Positions 43,105 to 52,472 of a stretch of 64,000 nucleotides of DNA are shown here, one piece after another. Origin of the DNA: Petrocella atlantisensis (GTDB taxonomy: Bacteria > Bacillota > Clostridia > Lachnospirales > Vallitaleaceae); contig NZ_LR130778.1 of NCBI RefSeq assembly GCF_900538275.1, positions 2,972,001 to 3,036,000 of the forward strand, in the 5' to 3' direction. Within the stretch, counting starts at the first letter, position 1, and each line of letters starts with the position of its first letter. The translations under genes were made by a program, and so were the position numbers. The notes under the pieces are model-generated. The model was not told where the DNA came from, did not search any database, and worked only from the letters and a program-made list of their open reading frames with translations.

Positions 43105-46100
43105 AGATACGAGTATTCATAAGGTGATGGTCATTGGATCAGGACCTATTATTATTGGACAAGCAGCGGAATTTGATTATGCCGGTACACAAGCTTGTAA
43201 ATCATTAAAAGAAGAAGGCATTGAAGTGGTTCTGGTTAATTCTAATCCAGCCACAATCATGACGGATGACAACATTGCAGATCATGTTTATATACAACCT
43301 CTTACACTAGAGGCTTTAACTTGGATTATCGATAAAGAGCGACCGGATGGATTACTGGCCACTTTAGGCGGACAAACCGGCCTGAATATGGCGGTAGAAC
43401 TGGATGAAGCGGGTGTGCTTGAAAAGTATAATGTAAGGCTCCTTGGAACATCATTAAAAGCAATTAACCAAGCAGAGGACCGAGAAAGTTTTCGTCAACT
43501 TATGCATGATATCGGTGAGCCAGTACCAAAAAGTGAGATTGTTACAACCATGGAGCAAGGCTTAGCGGTAGCTGATTCAATAGGTTTTCCAATCATCATA
43601 AGGCCAGCCTTTACAATGGGTGGCCTCGGTGGCGGTATTGCTAAAAATATGAATGAGCTTAAGGAATATTTACATACTGGGCTTATGCATAGTCGAATCA
43701 GTCAAGTATTACTGGAACAATCGGTTGCAGGTTGGAAAGAAATCGAATATGAAGTCATGAGAGACCAAAATGATACAGCCATTATTATTTGTAATATGGA
43801 GAATTTTGATCCTGTTGGTATCCATACAGGCGACAGTATTGTCGTAGCACCCTCTCAAACACTCTCAGATGAAGAATACCACATGCTTCGTACAGCTTCA
43901 CTTAAGATTATCAAAGCTTTAAAAATCGAAGGTGGCTGTAACGTCCAATTGGCCCTAGATCCAAAATCCAAATCCTATATTGTCATTGAGGTTAATCCTA
44001 GAGTTAGCCGTTCATCAGCACTGGCATCAAAAGCAGCCGGCTATCCCATCGCAAAAATAGCGGCAAAAATAGCCATCGGTTTACATCTGCATGAGATCTC
44101 CAATGCAGTTACAAAAAAGACGAAAGCTTCTTTTGAGCCGGCATTGGATTATATAGTAACGAAGATTCCTAAGTGGCCTTTTGACAAGTTCGATTATGCA
44201 GATCGAACATTAGGAACGCAAATGAAAGCGACTGGAGAAGTTATGGCCATTGATCGTACTTTTGAGAGTTCTCTACTCAAAGCCATCATATCTCTAGAAG
44301 GCAAGGAAACAGGTCTTAGAAAAGAATCCTTACTTAAGCTTTCTAAAGAAGTCATTATTAAGATGCTGGATATGGTAGATGACCAACGCATCTTTGTGGT
44401 AGCAGAAGCCTTAAGAAAAGGTGTATCCGTTGATAAAATCAATGAAATCACGTGTATCGATAATTGGTTTTTGGAGAAGCTTAACAATATTATTAAAATA
44501 GAAAAACGCCTGTCCAGTGAGCCGATTACAGGTGAACTACTTGCAAAGGCAGAGAAGATGGGTTTTACGGACATAGAGATACAGGCACTGTCCGGTAAAG
44601 ACTATAGAATCATTGATGCCATACGTCGTGCCCATGGTATGTATCCGGTATATAAGATGGTAGATACCTGTGCTGCAGAGTTTGAATCCTCAACACCCTA
44701 TTATTATTCGACGTATGAGGATGAAGAAGAAAATGTCATCAGTAAAAAAGAAAAAATTATAGTCATTGGCTCTGGACCTATTCGCATCGGTCAAGGGATT
44801 GAATTTGACTATTGTTCTGTACATGCCGTTTGGGCCATACAAGAACTTGGTTACGAGTCTATTATTATCAATAACAATCCCGAAACAGTAAGTACAGACT
44901 TTGATATAGCTGACAAATTGTATTTTGAACCACTATTTATTGAAGACGTAATGAATGTAATAAGAAAAGAAATGCCAAAAGGCGTTATCGTTCAATATGG
45001 TGGCCAAACAGCCATTAATTTGGCGCCTAAGTTAGTGAGTCGCGGTGTTCAAGTTCTTGGCACCTCAGTGGATTCCATTGATGTGGCAGAAGATCGAAAA
45101 CGTTTTGAACGTCTACTTAGAGAACTGGACATACCTCAACCAATGGGTAAGGCTGTAACCAATATAGATGAAGCTATTACCACAGCTAGAGGTATTGGCT
45201 ATCCGGTTCTGGTACGACCTTCCTATGTTATTGGTGGTCGTGCTATGATGATTGTTCATAATGACATTGAATTAATGAGTTATGTAAAAGAGGCTGCATC
45301 TTTATCGGAAGATCAACCGATTCTCATTGATGAATATATTGATGGTATGGAGGTTGAAGTGGACGCCATTGCCGATAGAGAGAACATACTTATACCAGGT
45401 GTGATGGAGCATATAGAACGTACGGGTGTCCATTCCGGTGACAGTTTCTGCGTGTACCCGCCACAAAATATTTCAGATGCGATGATGGACATCATTGTAG
45501 AGTATACATATAAGATTGCCATGGCGCTTCAAGTCGTAGGCCTGATGAATATTCAATTTGTCATTAAGGATGAGAAAGTATATATTATTGAAGTGAATCC
45601 CAGAGCATCAAGAACGGTGCCTATCATTAGTAAGATCACCAAGATTCCTATGGTTAAAATCGCTATGCAAGTCATCTTAGGTGACAAACTATCTGGGCTT
45701 GAATATGGGACGGGGCTATTTAAGACCAGCAATCTCATAGCGGTTAAAGCGCCGGTCTTTAGTTTTGTAAAGTTAGCGGGGGTTGATGCAGCATTGACAC
45801 CGGAGATGAAATCGACAGGTGAAGTTCTTGGTGTGGATAATAACTATGAGAAAGCATTGCTAAAAGCCTTTCAAGGGGCTGGATTTAAGTTTAAGACAGC
45901 AGGGAAGGTGTTGGTTTCTGTTTCCGATGCTTCAAAAGAAGAGGTCTTACCTTTTGTAAAGGAATTGGAGGCACTTGGATTCGGTATCATGGCTTCTACA
46001 AAGACAAGTCGATATCTAGCGGAAAAAGGCATTGAAAATGAAACGGTGAATATATCAGATTTGTCTGATATACAGCTTATGTTTAAAAAAGATGAAGTCG

Positions 46101-46291
46101 CAATGGTGATCAATGTACCCACAAAAGGCAAGGATGTAAGTCGAGACGGTTACAAATTAAGAAATTTAGCTGAACATCTCAGTGTGCCAAGCTTTACATG
46201 TTTGGATACTGTCAAAGCGTATTTACAAGCATTGAAAACGTATATGGACAATGCACCCATTGACTATGATACAATAGATGCTTATATGTAA
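43097..46291 (+). CDS. carB: Carbamoyl-phosphate synthase large subunit
   Basis: A 1064-residue enzyme making carbamoyl phosphate from bicarbonate, ammonia and two ATP. Two homologous ATP-grasp halves are visible: GSGPIIIGQAAEFDYAGTQA near residue 12 and GSGPIRIGQGIEFDYCSVHA near 555. Metal- and nucleotide-binding segments such as EVNPRVSRSSALASKAAGYPIAKIAAKIA and EVNPRASRTVPIISKITKIPMVKIAMQ recur in each half. The C-terminal 140 residues form the MGS-like allosteric domain. It starts inside the end of carA. Confidence 0.97.
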   Translation: MPRDTSIHKVMVIGSGPIIIGQAAEFDYAGTQACKSLKEEGIEVVLVNSNPATIMTDDNIADHVYIQPLTLEALTWIIDKERPDGLLATLGGQTGLNMAVELDEAGVLEKYNVRLLGTSLKAINQAEDRESFRQLMHDIGEPVPKSEIVTTMEQGLAVADSIGFPIIIRPAFTMGGLGGGIAKNMNELKEYLHTGLMHSRISQVLLEQSVAGWKEIEYEVMRDQNDTAIIICNMENFDPVGIHTGDSIVVAPSQTLSDEEYHMLRTASLKIIKALKIEGGCNVQLALDPKSKSYIVIEVNPRVSRSSALASKAAGYPIAKIAAKIAIGLHLHEISNAVTKKTKASFEPALDYIVTKIPKWPFDKFDYADRTLGTQMKATGEVMAIDRTFESSLLKAIISLEGKETGLRKESLLKLSKEVIIKMLDMVDDQRIFVVAEALRKGVSVDKINEITCIDNWFLEKLNNIIKIEKRLSSEPITGELLAKAEKMGFTDIEIQALSGKDYRIIDAIRRAHGMYPVYKMVDTCAAEFESSTPYYYSTYEDEEENVISKKEKIIVIGSGPIRIGQGIEFDYCSVHAVWAIQELGYESIIINNNPETVSTDFDIADKLYFEPLFIEDVMNVIRKEMPKGVIVQYGGQTAINLAPKLVSRGVQVLGTSVDSIDVAEDRKRFERLLRELDIPQPMGKAVTNIDEAITTARGIGYPVLVRPSYVIGGRAMMIVHNDIELMSYVKEAASLSEDQPILIDEYIDGMEVEVDAIADRENILIPGVMEHIERTGVHSGDSFCVYPPQNISDAMMDIIVEYTYKIAMALQVVGLMNIQFVIKDEKVYIIEVNPRASRTVPIISKITKIPMVKIAMQVILGDKLSGLEYGTGLFKTSNLIAVKAPVFSFVKLAGVDAALTPEMKSTGEVLGVDNNYEKALLKAFQGAGFKFKTAGKVLVSVSDASKEEVLPFVKELEALGFGIMASTKTSRYLAEKGIENETVNISDLSDIQLMFKKDEVAMVINVPTKGKDVSRDGYKLRNLAEHLSVPSFTCLDTVKAYLQALKTYMDNAPIDYDTIDAYM

Positions 46292-46330
46292 TTATGAAGG
46301 AATAGGATAGTTTACTCTAAAGGTGGTTGA

Positions 46331-47626
46331 ATGATGAAACGGGTCTGGATATTGATGTTGCTTCTATTACTGAGTGGATGTCAAATAGGAAACGAAAAAT
46401 TAAATCAACAGGATCAAAACATAGAAGAGAACTTACAGGAAACAGTTACACCGGCTATTGATTCAGAACTTGACTTAGAGGGTGAAAACGAAGATTTGTT
46501 AGAAGAAGAGTTAGTCTTTGAAGTATTAAACGAAGCTATCCAATTAGAAATGTCCATTGATGAGATAATATCTAATCTTTCTTTAGAAGCAAAAGTAGCT
46601 CAGATGTTTTATGTAACCTTAGAAGATTATGAACGAACAGGATTGCCTTATGGTGGTATAATCTTTTTTAAGCACAATATGATAACCGCTACTCAGACCC
46701 AAAATATAATCACCAAGATTCAAAGTGAATTAACGATTCCGGCTTTCATAGGCATAGATGAAGAGGGAGGATTGGTATCGAGGATTACCGGCGAGTCCAG
46801 TATCGGAGGTACAAAAATACCCGATGCATGGGTGCTGGGTCATGTTACAACCCCTAATGCTGTCTATATAGCCAATGAAATTATTGCCAAAGAAATCCGT
46901 ACATTGGGATTTAATATGAATTTTGCTCCGGTAGGAGACATTCATACGAATCCGGAAAATCCAATCATAGGATACAGAGCTTTCTCAGATGATCCTAAGG
47001 TGGTTAGTGAAAAAGTGATGGAAGCCATAAAAGCATTTCAGGAACAGGATATAATTCCGGTTATCAAGCATTACCCAGGGCATGGAGATACTTTAAATGA
47101 TAGCCATCTTGAAACAGTTTCGTTAAATCATGACTTAAGTCGATTGATGTCTATTGAACTTGTACCTTTTATAGAAGCTATTGAGGGTGGGGTTGATGTT
47201 GTCATGGTGGGTCACCTTCAGGTACCTAAGATCACTGGGGATACAACACCTGCTTCTCTTTCTGAAATCATGATCCAAGAAATATTAATTGATGAATTGG
47301 GTTTTGAAGGTCTTATTGTTTCAGATGCCCTGAATATGAAAAGTATCGTGGATCATTATTCTACAGAGGTGATGATTGACAAGGGACTTGACGCAGGATT
47401 AAGCCTATTTCTTATGCCTGAGAAAGTGGATGAGGCTTATGGATATCTTTTAGAAAAGGCAAAAGCCTCCAAAGACATAGAAAAGAAAATAGATAAAGAA
47501 TTGAGAAAAATAATACGATTGAAATTGGAAAATAATTTATTTGAGCATAGGAATCAAGTATTAAAAGATCCTGTAATTGGTAAAGTAGAAGACCAAGAAA
47601 AGATAGTAGATTTATTGAATGAATAA
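46331..47626 (+). CDS. GH3 beta-N-acetylhexosaminidase-like lipoprotein
   Basis: A 431-residue secreted lipoprotein: signal peptide with lipobox LLLSGC, then an acidic tether (about 25-65) and a glycoside hydrolase family 3 barrel. NagZ-type motifs are present: GIDEEGGLVSRI, KHYPGHGDTLNDSHL (with the catalytic His loop) and the nucleophile Asp in VSDALNMKSI. It probably removes N-acetylglucosamine from muropeptides outside the cell. AAAGGTGGTTGA precedes the ATG (a second ATG follows directly at 46334). It is 39 bases after carB and may share its transcript, although unrelated in function. Confidence 0.92.
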   Translation: MMKRVWILMLLLLLSGCQIGNEKLNQQDQNIEENLQETVTPAIDSELDLEGENEDLLEEELVFEVLNEAIQLEMSIDEIISNLSLEAKVAQMFYVTLEDYERTGLPYGGIIFFKHNMITATQTQNIITKIQSELTIPAFIGIDEEGGLVSRITGESSIGGTKIPDAWVLGHVTTPNAVYIANEIIAKEIRTLGFNMNFAPVGDIHTNPENPIIGYRAFSDDPKVVSEKVMEAIKAFQEQDIIPVIKHYPGHGDTLNDSHLETVSLNHDLSRLMSIELVPFIEAIEGGVDVVMVGHLQVPKITGDTTPASLSEIMIQEILIDELGFEGLIVSDALNMKSIVDHYSTEVMIDKGLDAGLSLFLMPEKVDEAYGYLLEKAKASKDIEKKIDKELRKIIRLKLENNLFEHRNQVLKDPVIGKVEDQEKIVDLLNE

Positions 47627-47667
47627 CAAATGATTGATCTAGCGTTTATAAGTTTGATGAATCAAGC

Positions 47668-47701
47668 AAATCTCTAAGTGGAACAAGCTTAGGGATTTTT
47701 T
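47668..47701 (+). terminator. Terminator after the GH3 gene
   Basis: AAATCTCTAAG and CTTAGGGATTT enclose a nine-base loop and are followed by TTTTTC. Confidence 0.75.
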
Positions 47702-47709
47702 CATATATT

Positions 47710-47737
47710 TTGCAGGCTAATTATGATATGATATAAA
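47710..47737 (+). promoter_or_regulatory. Predicted promoter of the Cache-GGDEF gene
   Basis: TTGCAG (47710-47715), 16-base spacer, TATAAA (47732-47737), 39 bases before the start codon. Confidence 0.45.
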
Positions 47738-47776
47738 AGTGTTAATTATGGGATAGTTTTAGAAAGAGGTTCATGC

Positions 47777-49684
47777 ATGACGAAAAAATACAAACAAACA
47801 ATTAAACAAGAATTTTTTGTGATCGGTTTTTCCAGTGCCTTGATTATAGCTTTTGTTTTTATTCTACTAGCATCTGCAAGCATCTACCTATTAAGTATGG
47901 ACAATGCACAAAAGAAACTGGAAATGGCTAATATACATATGAGCACGTATACGAATGGCGTGTTAGAAAGTCTTGTTATGTCCACCAAAACTAATGCTGC
48001 TTTTCCGGGAGCCATGGACTATGAAGAAGGTCGTGCTGAAGCTAAAGAAAAACTACTTCAGCTTTTTAGTGCCACAACACAAGCCAACCCAAATATCAAA
48101 TATTCCTTCGCGGGTTATGAAGATGGTACACTATTAATAGAAGGATATGAAACACCTGTTGGGTTTGATGCTCGTCTTAGACCATGGTATATATCCGCTG
48201 TAGAAAGTTACCCTCATTTATCAATAGGCCTCCCATATCAAGATGCACTAACTTCCGAATGGTTGGTTTCAGTATCATTAGCCATGGTGGACCAACAAGG
48301 TATACTAAAGGGTGTCATGGCGGTTGATTGTAGTCTGGATTATATAAAAACTATTATGTCTGAGGTGTCTTACTACGATTCACAAATGAATTATGTGCTA
48401 GATGAGAATCGCATTGTATTTGTTCATAACAATATGAATTATTTACGCCAATCGATAGATACAGTTGTTCCGGGTCTATCCGAAAAATTTTCTGAGGATT
48501 CTGGTTTTATTCGATATGCAATTGATGGAAAAGAAAGATTAGCATTTTATCATAGACTAGAAGAAGCAGATTGGATTATTGTTTCTGCTATTGATGCTTC
48601 GGAAGTCATTGGACCGATTGCAAGGACAATTGTCTATATTATTTTGGCCTTAATTCTCTTAGCGATACTACTGGGGATTGGGCAAGTAAAAGTATATGAA
48701 AAAAGCTTTGTCAAGCCAATTACGGCACTTCGAGACCATATTGCAGAGATTACAAGCGACCAAAAAGTCGCTCGGTCAAGTCAACCATATATCTATTCTA
48801 ATAATGAGCTTGCAGATATTGCTGGTAAGATAGAGGAAATGGCAGAAACATCACTGCGTAAGAAGAACGATGAATTAAAACTCATCTTAGATGCAACAAG
48901 CGATGGTATTTTGGTACTTGATTTAGAAGGAAATGTGATTCATAAAAACGAAAAATACTCACAATTTAAGTATCATCTTGATCAAATAGAAGCTCATAAA
49001 ATAAGTAATCATGAGCAACTTATTAAAAGAGAAGAAACTTTTGAAATATTACACCTGAATGGAGAAATGGTGCTTGAACAATACACTTGTCCGGTATTTA
49101 ATAATGGCGTACTAAAGGGCCAATTATGGCGCTATAGAGATATAACTGAGAAATTCAGAGCAGAGGAAGAGTTGAAATGGCTTGCAACTACGGACCCTTT
49201 GACAGGACTGTGGAATCGCCGCTATTTTCTTGAACGTGGAGAAATAGAAATTAATGCAATGTGTCGAACAGGGCTTCCTTTATCCTTATTGTTCATTGAT
49301 ATTGATTTTTTTAAAAGCATTAATGACAATTTTGGCCACCGAATTGGTGATGAAGTGCTTAAATACATTGGGGTGACACTCAAAAATCATGTTAGAAGTA
49401 TGGATATTGTGGCACGGCTAGGTGGTGAAGAGTTCTGTATATTAGCGCCTAATACCAGCTTACAATCTGTTAACCAGTTAGCAGAAAAGCTGAGACTTTT
49501 TTTCGAAACAAATGTATACCAATTAGAGGATAAAAAAGTACAGTTTACGATTAGTGTTGGCGTTGCAACATACTCTGAAGGTATTGAAAGTATTGAAGAA
49601 TTGTTGATTGCAGCGGATACAGCCTGTTATATTGCAAAGAATCAAGGTCGTAATAACGTAGTATCTAGTGGAATGTTCGGATAG
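47777..49684 (+). CDS. Cache-PAS-GGDEF diguanylate cyclase
   Basis: A 635-residue membrane cyclase. A first helix (about 15-40) and a second (about 278-302) flank a double-Cache extracytoplasmic sensor (DARLRPWYISAVES, LVSVSLAMVDQQGILKGVMAVDCSL). A HAMP-like linker, a PAS domain (about 365-465) and a GGDEF domain follow. The catalytic motif is RLGGEEF, with RSMD five residues upstream as inhibitory site. It should convert an external small-molecule signal into cyclic di-GMP. Cache ligands are often amino or carboxylic acids; the ligand is unknown here. Confidence 0.93.
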   Translation: MTKKYKQTIKQEFFVIGFSSALIIAFVFILLASASIYLLSMDNAQKKLEMANIHMSTYTNGVLESLVMSTKTNAAFPGAMDYEEGRAEAKEKLLQLFSATTQANPNIKYSFAGYEDGTLLIEGYETPVGFDARLRPWYISAVESYPHLSIGLPYQDALTSEWLVSVSLAMVDQQGILKGVMAVDCSLDYIKTIMSEVSYYDSQMNYVLDENRIVFVHNNMNYLRQSIDTVVPGLSEKFSEDSGFIRYAIDGKERLAFYHRLEEADWIIVSAIDASEVIGPIARTIVYIILALILLAILLGIGQVKVYEKSFVKPITALRDHIAEITSDQKVARSSQPYIYSNNELADIAGKIEEMAETSLRKKNDELKLILDATSDGILVLDLEGNVIHKNEKYSQFKYHLDQIEAHKISNHEQLIKREETFEILHLNGEMVLEQYTCPVFNNGVLKGQLWRYRDITEKFRAEEELKWLATTDPLTGLWNRRYFLERGEIEINAMCRTGLPLSLLFIDIDFFKSINDNFGHRIGDEVLKYIGVTLKNHVRSMDIVARLGGEEFCILAPNTSLQSVNQLAEKLRLFFETNVYQLEDKKVQFTISVGVATYSEGIESIEELLIAADTACYIAKNQGRNNVVSSGMFG

Positions 49685-49711
49685 AACTTAATAATGGTTA
49701 AGGTAAAGAAG

Positions 49712-49745
49712 CGGCTACTACTATCCATGATAGAGGTAGTCTTTT
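49712..49745 (+). terminator. Terminator after the Cache-GGDEF gene
   Basis: GGCTAC with CTATC pairs to GATAG and GTAGTC around a short loop, followed by TTTTTTATT. The stem contains G-T pairs and a small internal loop. Confidence 0.6.
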
Positions 49746-49916
49746 TTATTCTCTAGGAAAGACATACTTTAGTTTGTTTATATCATAAGACTTATTTATT
49801 GTGAAAATTTTCATAAAATCATATTAGTATAAAGAAATAAGCTAAGTAAAATTAAGCATTTGAGGTAAAGAAAAGTTGTAAAAAAAATAAGTCGCACAAA
49901 GACAACTAAAAAACAC

Positions 49917-49945
49917 TTGACATTATGTGCATATTATACTAAAAT
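49917..49945 (+). promoter_or_regulatory. Predicted promoter of the sugar ABC operon
   Basis: A perfect TTGACA (49917-49922), 17-base spacer, TAAAAT (49940-49945). The gap from 49746 to 49916 otherwise shows nothing I recognise. Confidence 0.65.
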
Positions 49946-49952
49946 TACTTTA

Positions 49953-49966
49953 TGAAAAGCTTTTCA
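49953..49966. promoter_or_regulatory. Palindromic operator TGAAAAGCTTTTCA
   Basis: A perfect 14-bp palindrome immediately after the -10 box, over the expected transcription start. It resembles LacI/CcpA-type operators in size and TGAAA arms, but the centre is GC rather than CG. It is a candidate repressor site for the sugar operon. Confidence 0.45.
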
Positions 49967-50014
49967 AGCTTTCCAGATAACGCAACCATTATACAGTAAT
50001 AGGGAGGAACAAAA

Positions 50015-51334
50015 ATGAAAAGATTGTTAACAATAATAATGGTACTTGCAATGGTAACAGCATTGTTTGCCGGCTGTGGGAAAACAGAGACCCCAGAGAC
50101 AGGTGAAATGACAGAAACAGAAACAGGAACAGAGACGGAAACAGAAACACCAGCATCAACAGAAGGCCAAAGCGTCGTCATCTATCAGAACAAAGTAGAG
50201 ATTGGCGAACAACTGATGGCATTTGCAGCACTGTATGAAGAAGAAACAGGTGTAGAAGTAACAGTCAAAACATCCGGTGGTGACACCCCATACGCAGAGA
50301 ACCTAAAAGCAGAATTCCAATCTGATAGACAACCAGACATCTATGTAATAGAAGGTATGGGCGGATACAACACATGGAAAACAAAACTTACACCATTTGA
50401 AAACGAAGAATGGATGGATTTAACAACACTCGAATTTGCAGTAGACGGTCAAGTATATGGTTTCCCAGTAGCCGTTGAAGCATGGGGAATGGCATATAAC
50501 AAAGACATCTTAGATCAAGCAGGTGTGGATCCTGCAACCTTAACATCACAAGAAGCGTACAAAGAAGCCTTCGAAAAAATCGATGGTATGAAAGACGAAC
50601 TAGGTCTCAAATCTGTCGTAGCGATGGCAGCAGGACCAGATATGAGATGGGTAACAGGCTTACATAACTTTAACGGTTACTTATCAGCAGGCCTAGAGTA
50701 TGGAGACACAACAGTACTAGACAAACTCAACAGTGGCGAAGCAGACCTAGAGCGCTTAACACAGTATGCAGACTGGGTAGAACTACTCTTTGCATATTCA
50801 GACAATGCGGTATTATTAACAGGTAACTATGACGCACAAGTTGGCCAATTTGCAACCGGACAAGCAGCCTTTGTACATCAAGGAAACTGGATTGACCCAT
50901 GGTTAACAGACAATGGCGTAGACTTCCCAATGGGCTTTGCACCTCATGCATCCGTATATGGTGAGCACAATGCAATCTTCATAGGCGCACCATCATACTA
51001 TGTACTCAACAGTGACAGCCCGAACCAAGAAGCAGCAAAAGCATTCTTAAACTACATGGCAACAACAGAAGCAGGACACAACTACATGGTTAACGAAGCA
51101 AAAATGGTACCAGCCTTCACAAACGTAACCCTAGTACCGGACACCCCACTATCAGCCAATGTAACAGAGTGGTTAAAGAAAGAAAACGGTGCCTATACAT
51201 GGTTACAAAACGACATGCCGGACGGATTTGGAATGGGAACCATCGCACCACTATATGAAAGTTATGCAAAAGGCGATTTAGACAAAGAAGCCTTCATAGC
51301 ACAACTGGTAGCAAAAATAGAAGAAAACAAATAA
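50015..51334 (+). CDS. Sugar ABC transporter substrate-binding lipoprotein
   Basis: Carbohydrate-binding receptor of the ABC family-1 (MalE-like) type, 439 residues. The signal peptide ends in the lipobox LFAGC, followed by a Glu/Thr-rich tether (about 22-48). The fold has the typical GVEVTVKTSGGDTPYAENLKAEFQSDRQPDIYVIEG start, the GQVYGFPVAVEAWGMAYNKDIL hinge segment and the GQAAFVHQGNWI block. AGGGAGGAACAAAA precedes the ATG. Its wobble positions are unusually C- and A-rich compared with neighbours. The sugar is unknown. Confidence 0.93.
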   Translation: MKRLLTIIMVLAMVTALFAGCGKTETPETGEMTETETGTETETETPASTEGQSVVIYQNKVEIGEQLMAFAALYEEETGVEVTVKTSGGDTPYAENLKAEFQSDRQPDIYVIEGMGGYNTWKTKLTPFENEEWMDLTTLEFAVDGQVYGFPVAVEAWGMAYNKDILDQAGVDPATLTSQEAYKEAFEKIDGMKDELGLKSVVAMAAGPDMRWVTGLHNFNGYLSAGLEYGDTTVLDKLNSGEADLERLTQYADWVELLFAYSDNAVLLTGNYDAQVGQFATGQAAFVHQGNWIDPWLTDNGVDFPMGFAPHASVYGEHNAIFIGAPSYYVLNSDSPNQEAAKAFLNYMATTEAGHNYMVNEAKMVPAFTNVTLVPDTPLSANVTEWLKKENGAYTWLQNDMPDGFGMGTIAPLYESYAKGDLDKEAFIAQLVAKIEENK

Positions 51335-51377
51335 GCCGTAAAAAGTAAATAAAAGCAAAACAAAAAGAAACGCTTGG

Positions 51378-51450
51378 GAAGGGTGTGTGTCTTGCACACA
51401 CACCCTTCTTAATTGATAGGAAAGCAATACTTTCCTATCAATTAAGAAGG
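51378..51450 (+). other. Two overlapping perfect hairpins between binding protein and permeases
   Basis: Hairpin 1: a 13-bp stem, 51378-51390 with 51396-51408, loop CTTGC. Hairpin 2: a 21-bp stem, 51404-51424 with 51430-51450, loop CAATA. They share bases 51404-51408, so both cannot fully form at once. No T-run follows hairpin 2. This may cap and stabilise the binding-protein mRNA or switch read-through into the permeases. Confidence 0.7.
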
Positions 51451-51566
51451 TTTGTATCCGGATGCAGGAGCAAAACTCTCTTCTTATAAAAAAGCCTACA
51501 TAAGAAAACCCCAACTCAAATAACAAAGTAACAACAAATAAAATGACCGAGGGAGAAGGAAAGTGT

Positions 51567-52472
51567 ATGAATAAAAAATCAAAAGAAAAACTAGTATTCT
51601 GGTTGTTCCTAGTACCGGCCTTGTCAAGTTTCATCCTCGTAGTGGTCGTACCATTTGTCATGGGCGTCTATTACTCCATGACAGACTGGACAGCCGTCGC
51701 AGGACAAGAAGCCAACTGGGTAGGCATTAACAACTACAGGAGCATGTTTAGTGACTTGGAATTTAGGTACTCCTTCATAAGGACCTTCCTATTCACCTTG
51801 TTAAGCGTCATCTCCATCAACGTCGTGGCCTTAACATTCGCCTTTTTAGTCACAAGAGAAATCCGGTTCAAAAACTTCTTTAGAGCAGGCTTTTTCATCC
51901 CTAACCTAATAGGGGGATTGGTACTTGGTTACATCTGGCAGTTCATCTTCAAAAGCGTCGTACCCTCAGTTGGAACCCTACTTGGCATAGAAGCACTAGA
52001 AAAAGTACTCATCCTAGCAGAACCCAACTTAGCCCTCTTTGGACTCATCTTTGCCTTCACATGGCAATACGCCGGGTACATCATGATGATCTATGTAGCA
52101 GCCCTACTTAACGTACCCCAGGAGCTCATAGAAGCCAGCCAAATCGATGGTGCCAACTTCATCCAAAGACTTAGAAGCATCACCATACCTATGATAGCAC
52201 AAGCCTTTACCATCACCTCCTTCTTAACCTTGGTCACCTCCTTTAAGCAATACGACATCATCGTCGCCTTAACCAATGGAGGTCCGGCCGCAATCTACCA
52301 AGGCACCACCGTTAACTCAACAGAAATGCTGGCGGTGCACATCTATAGTGTCGCCTTCAAATATAACAATATGGCAGAAGGACAAGCCAGAGCCATCATC
52401 TTCTTCATCGTCCTATCGGTGGTATCCATCGGCCAGGTCTACTACAATAAAAAGAAAGAGGTGGAAATGTAA
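51567..52472 (+). CDS. Sugar ABC transporter permease (MalF/UgpA-like)
   Basis: A 301-residue permease with six helices: an N-terminal helix (LVFWLFLVPALSSFILVVVVPFVMGVYYS), the P2-loop region and the EAA cytoplasmic loop ELIEASQIDGANFIQRLRSITIPMI. The ATG at 51567 follows AAGGAAAGTGT; the frame opens at 51543, but that ATG lies before the ribosome binding site. It is translationally linked to the next permease, since their stop and start overlap. Codons are rich in ATC, ACC and GTC. Confidence 0.92.
   Translation: MNKKSKEKLVFWLFLVPALSSFILVVVVPFVMGVYYSMTDWTAVAGQEANWVGINNYRSMFSDLEFRYSFIRTFLFTLLSVISINVVALTFAFLVTREIRFKNFFRAGFFIPNLIGGLVLGYIWQFIFKSVVPSVGTLLGIEALEKVLILAEPNLALFGLIFAFTWQYAGYIMMIYVAALLNVPQELIEASQIDGANFIQRLRSITIPMIAQAFTITSFLTLVTSFKQYDIIVALTNGGPAAIYQGTTVNSTEMLAVHIYSVAFKYNNMAEGQARAIIFFIVLSVVSIGQVYYNKKKEVEM

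Noticed and set aside
49746-49790. Possible third copy of the hairpin repeat (TTCTCTAGGAAAGACATAC).
   Set aside because: Only the first block matches; the hairpin arms and the TTTCCTGCCGGAAC block are missing.
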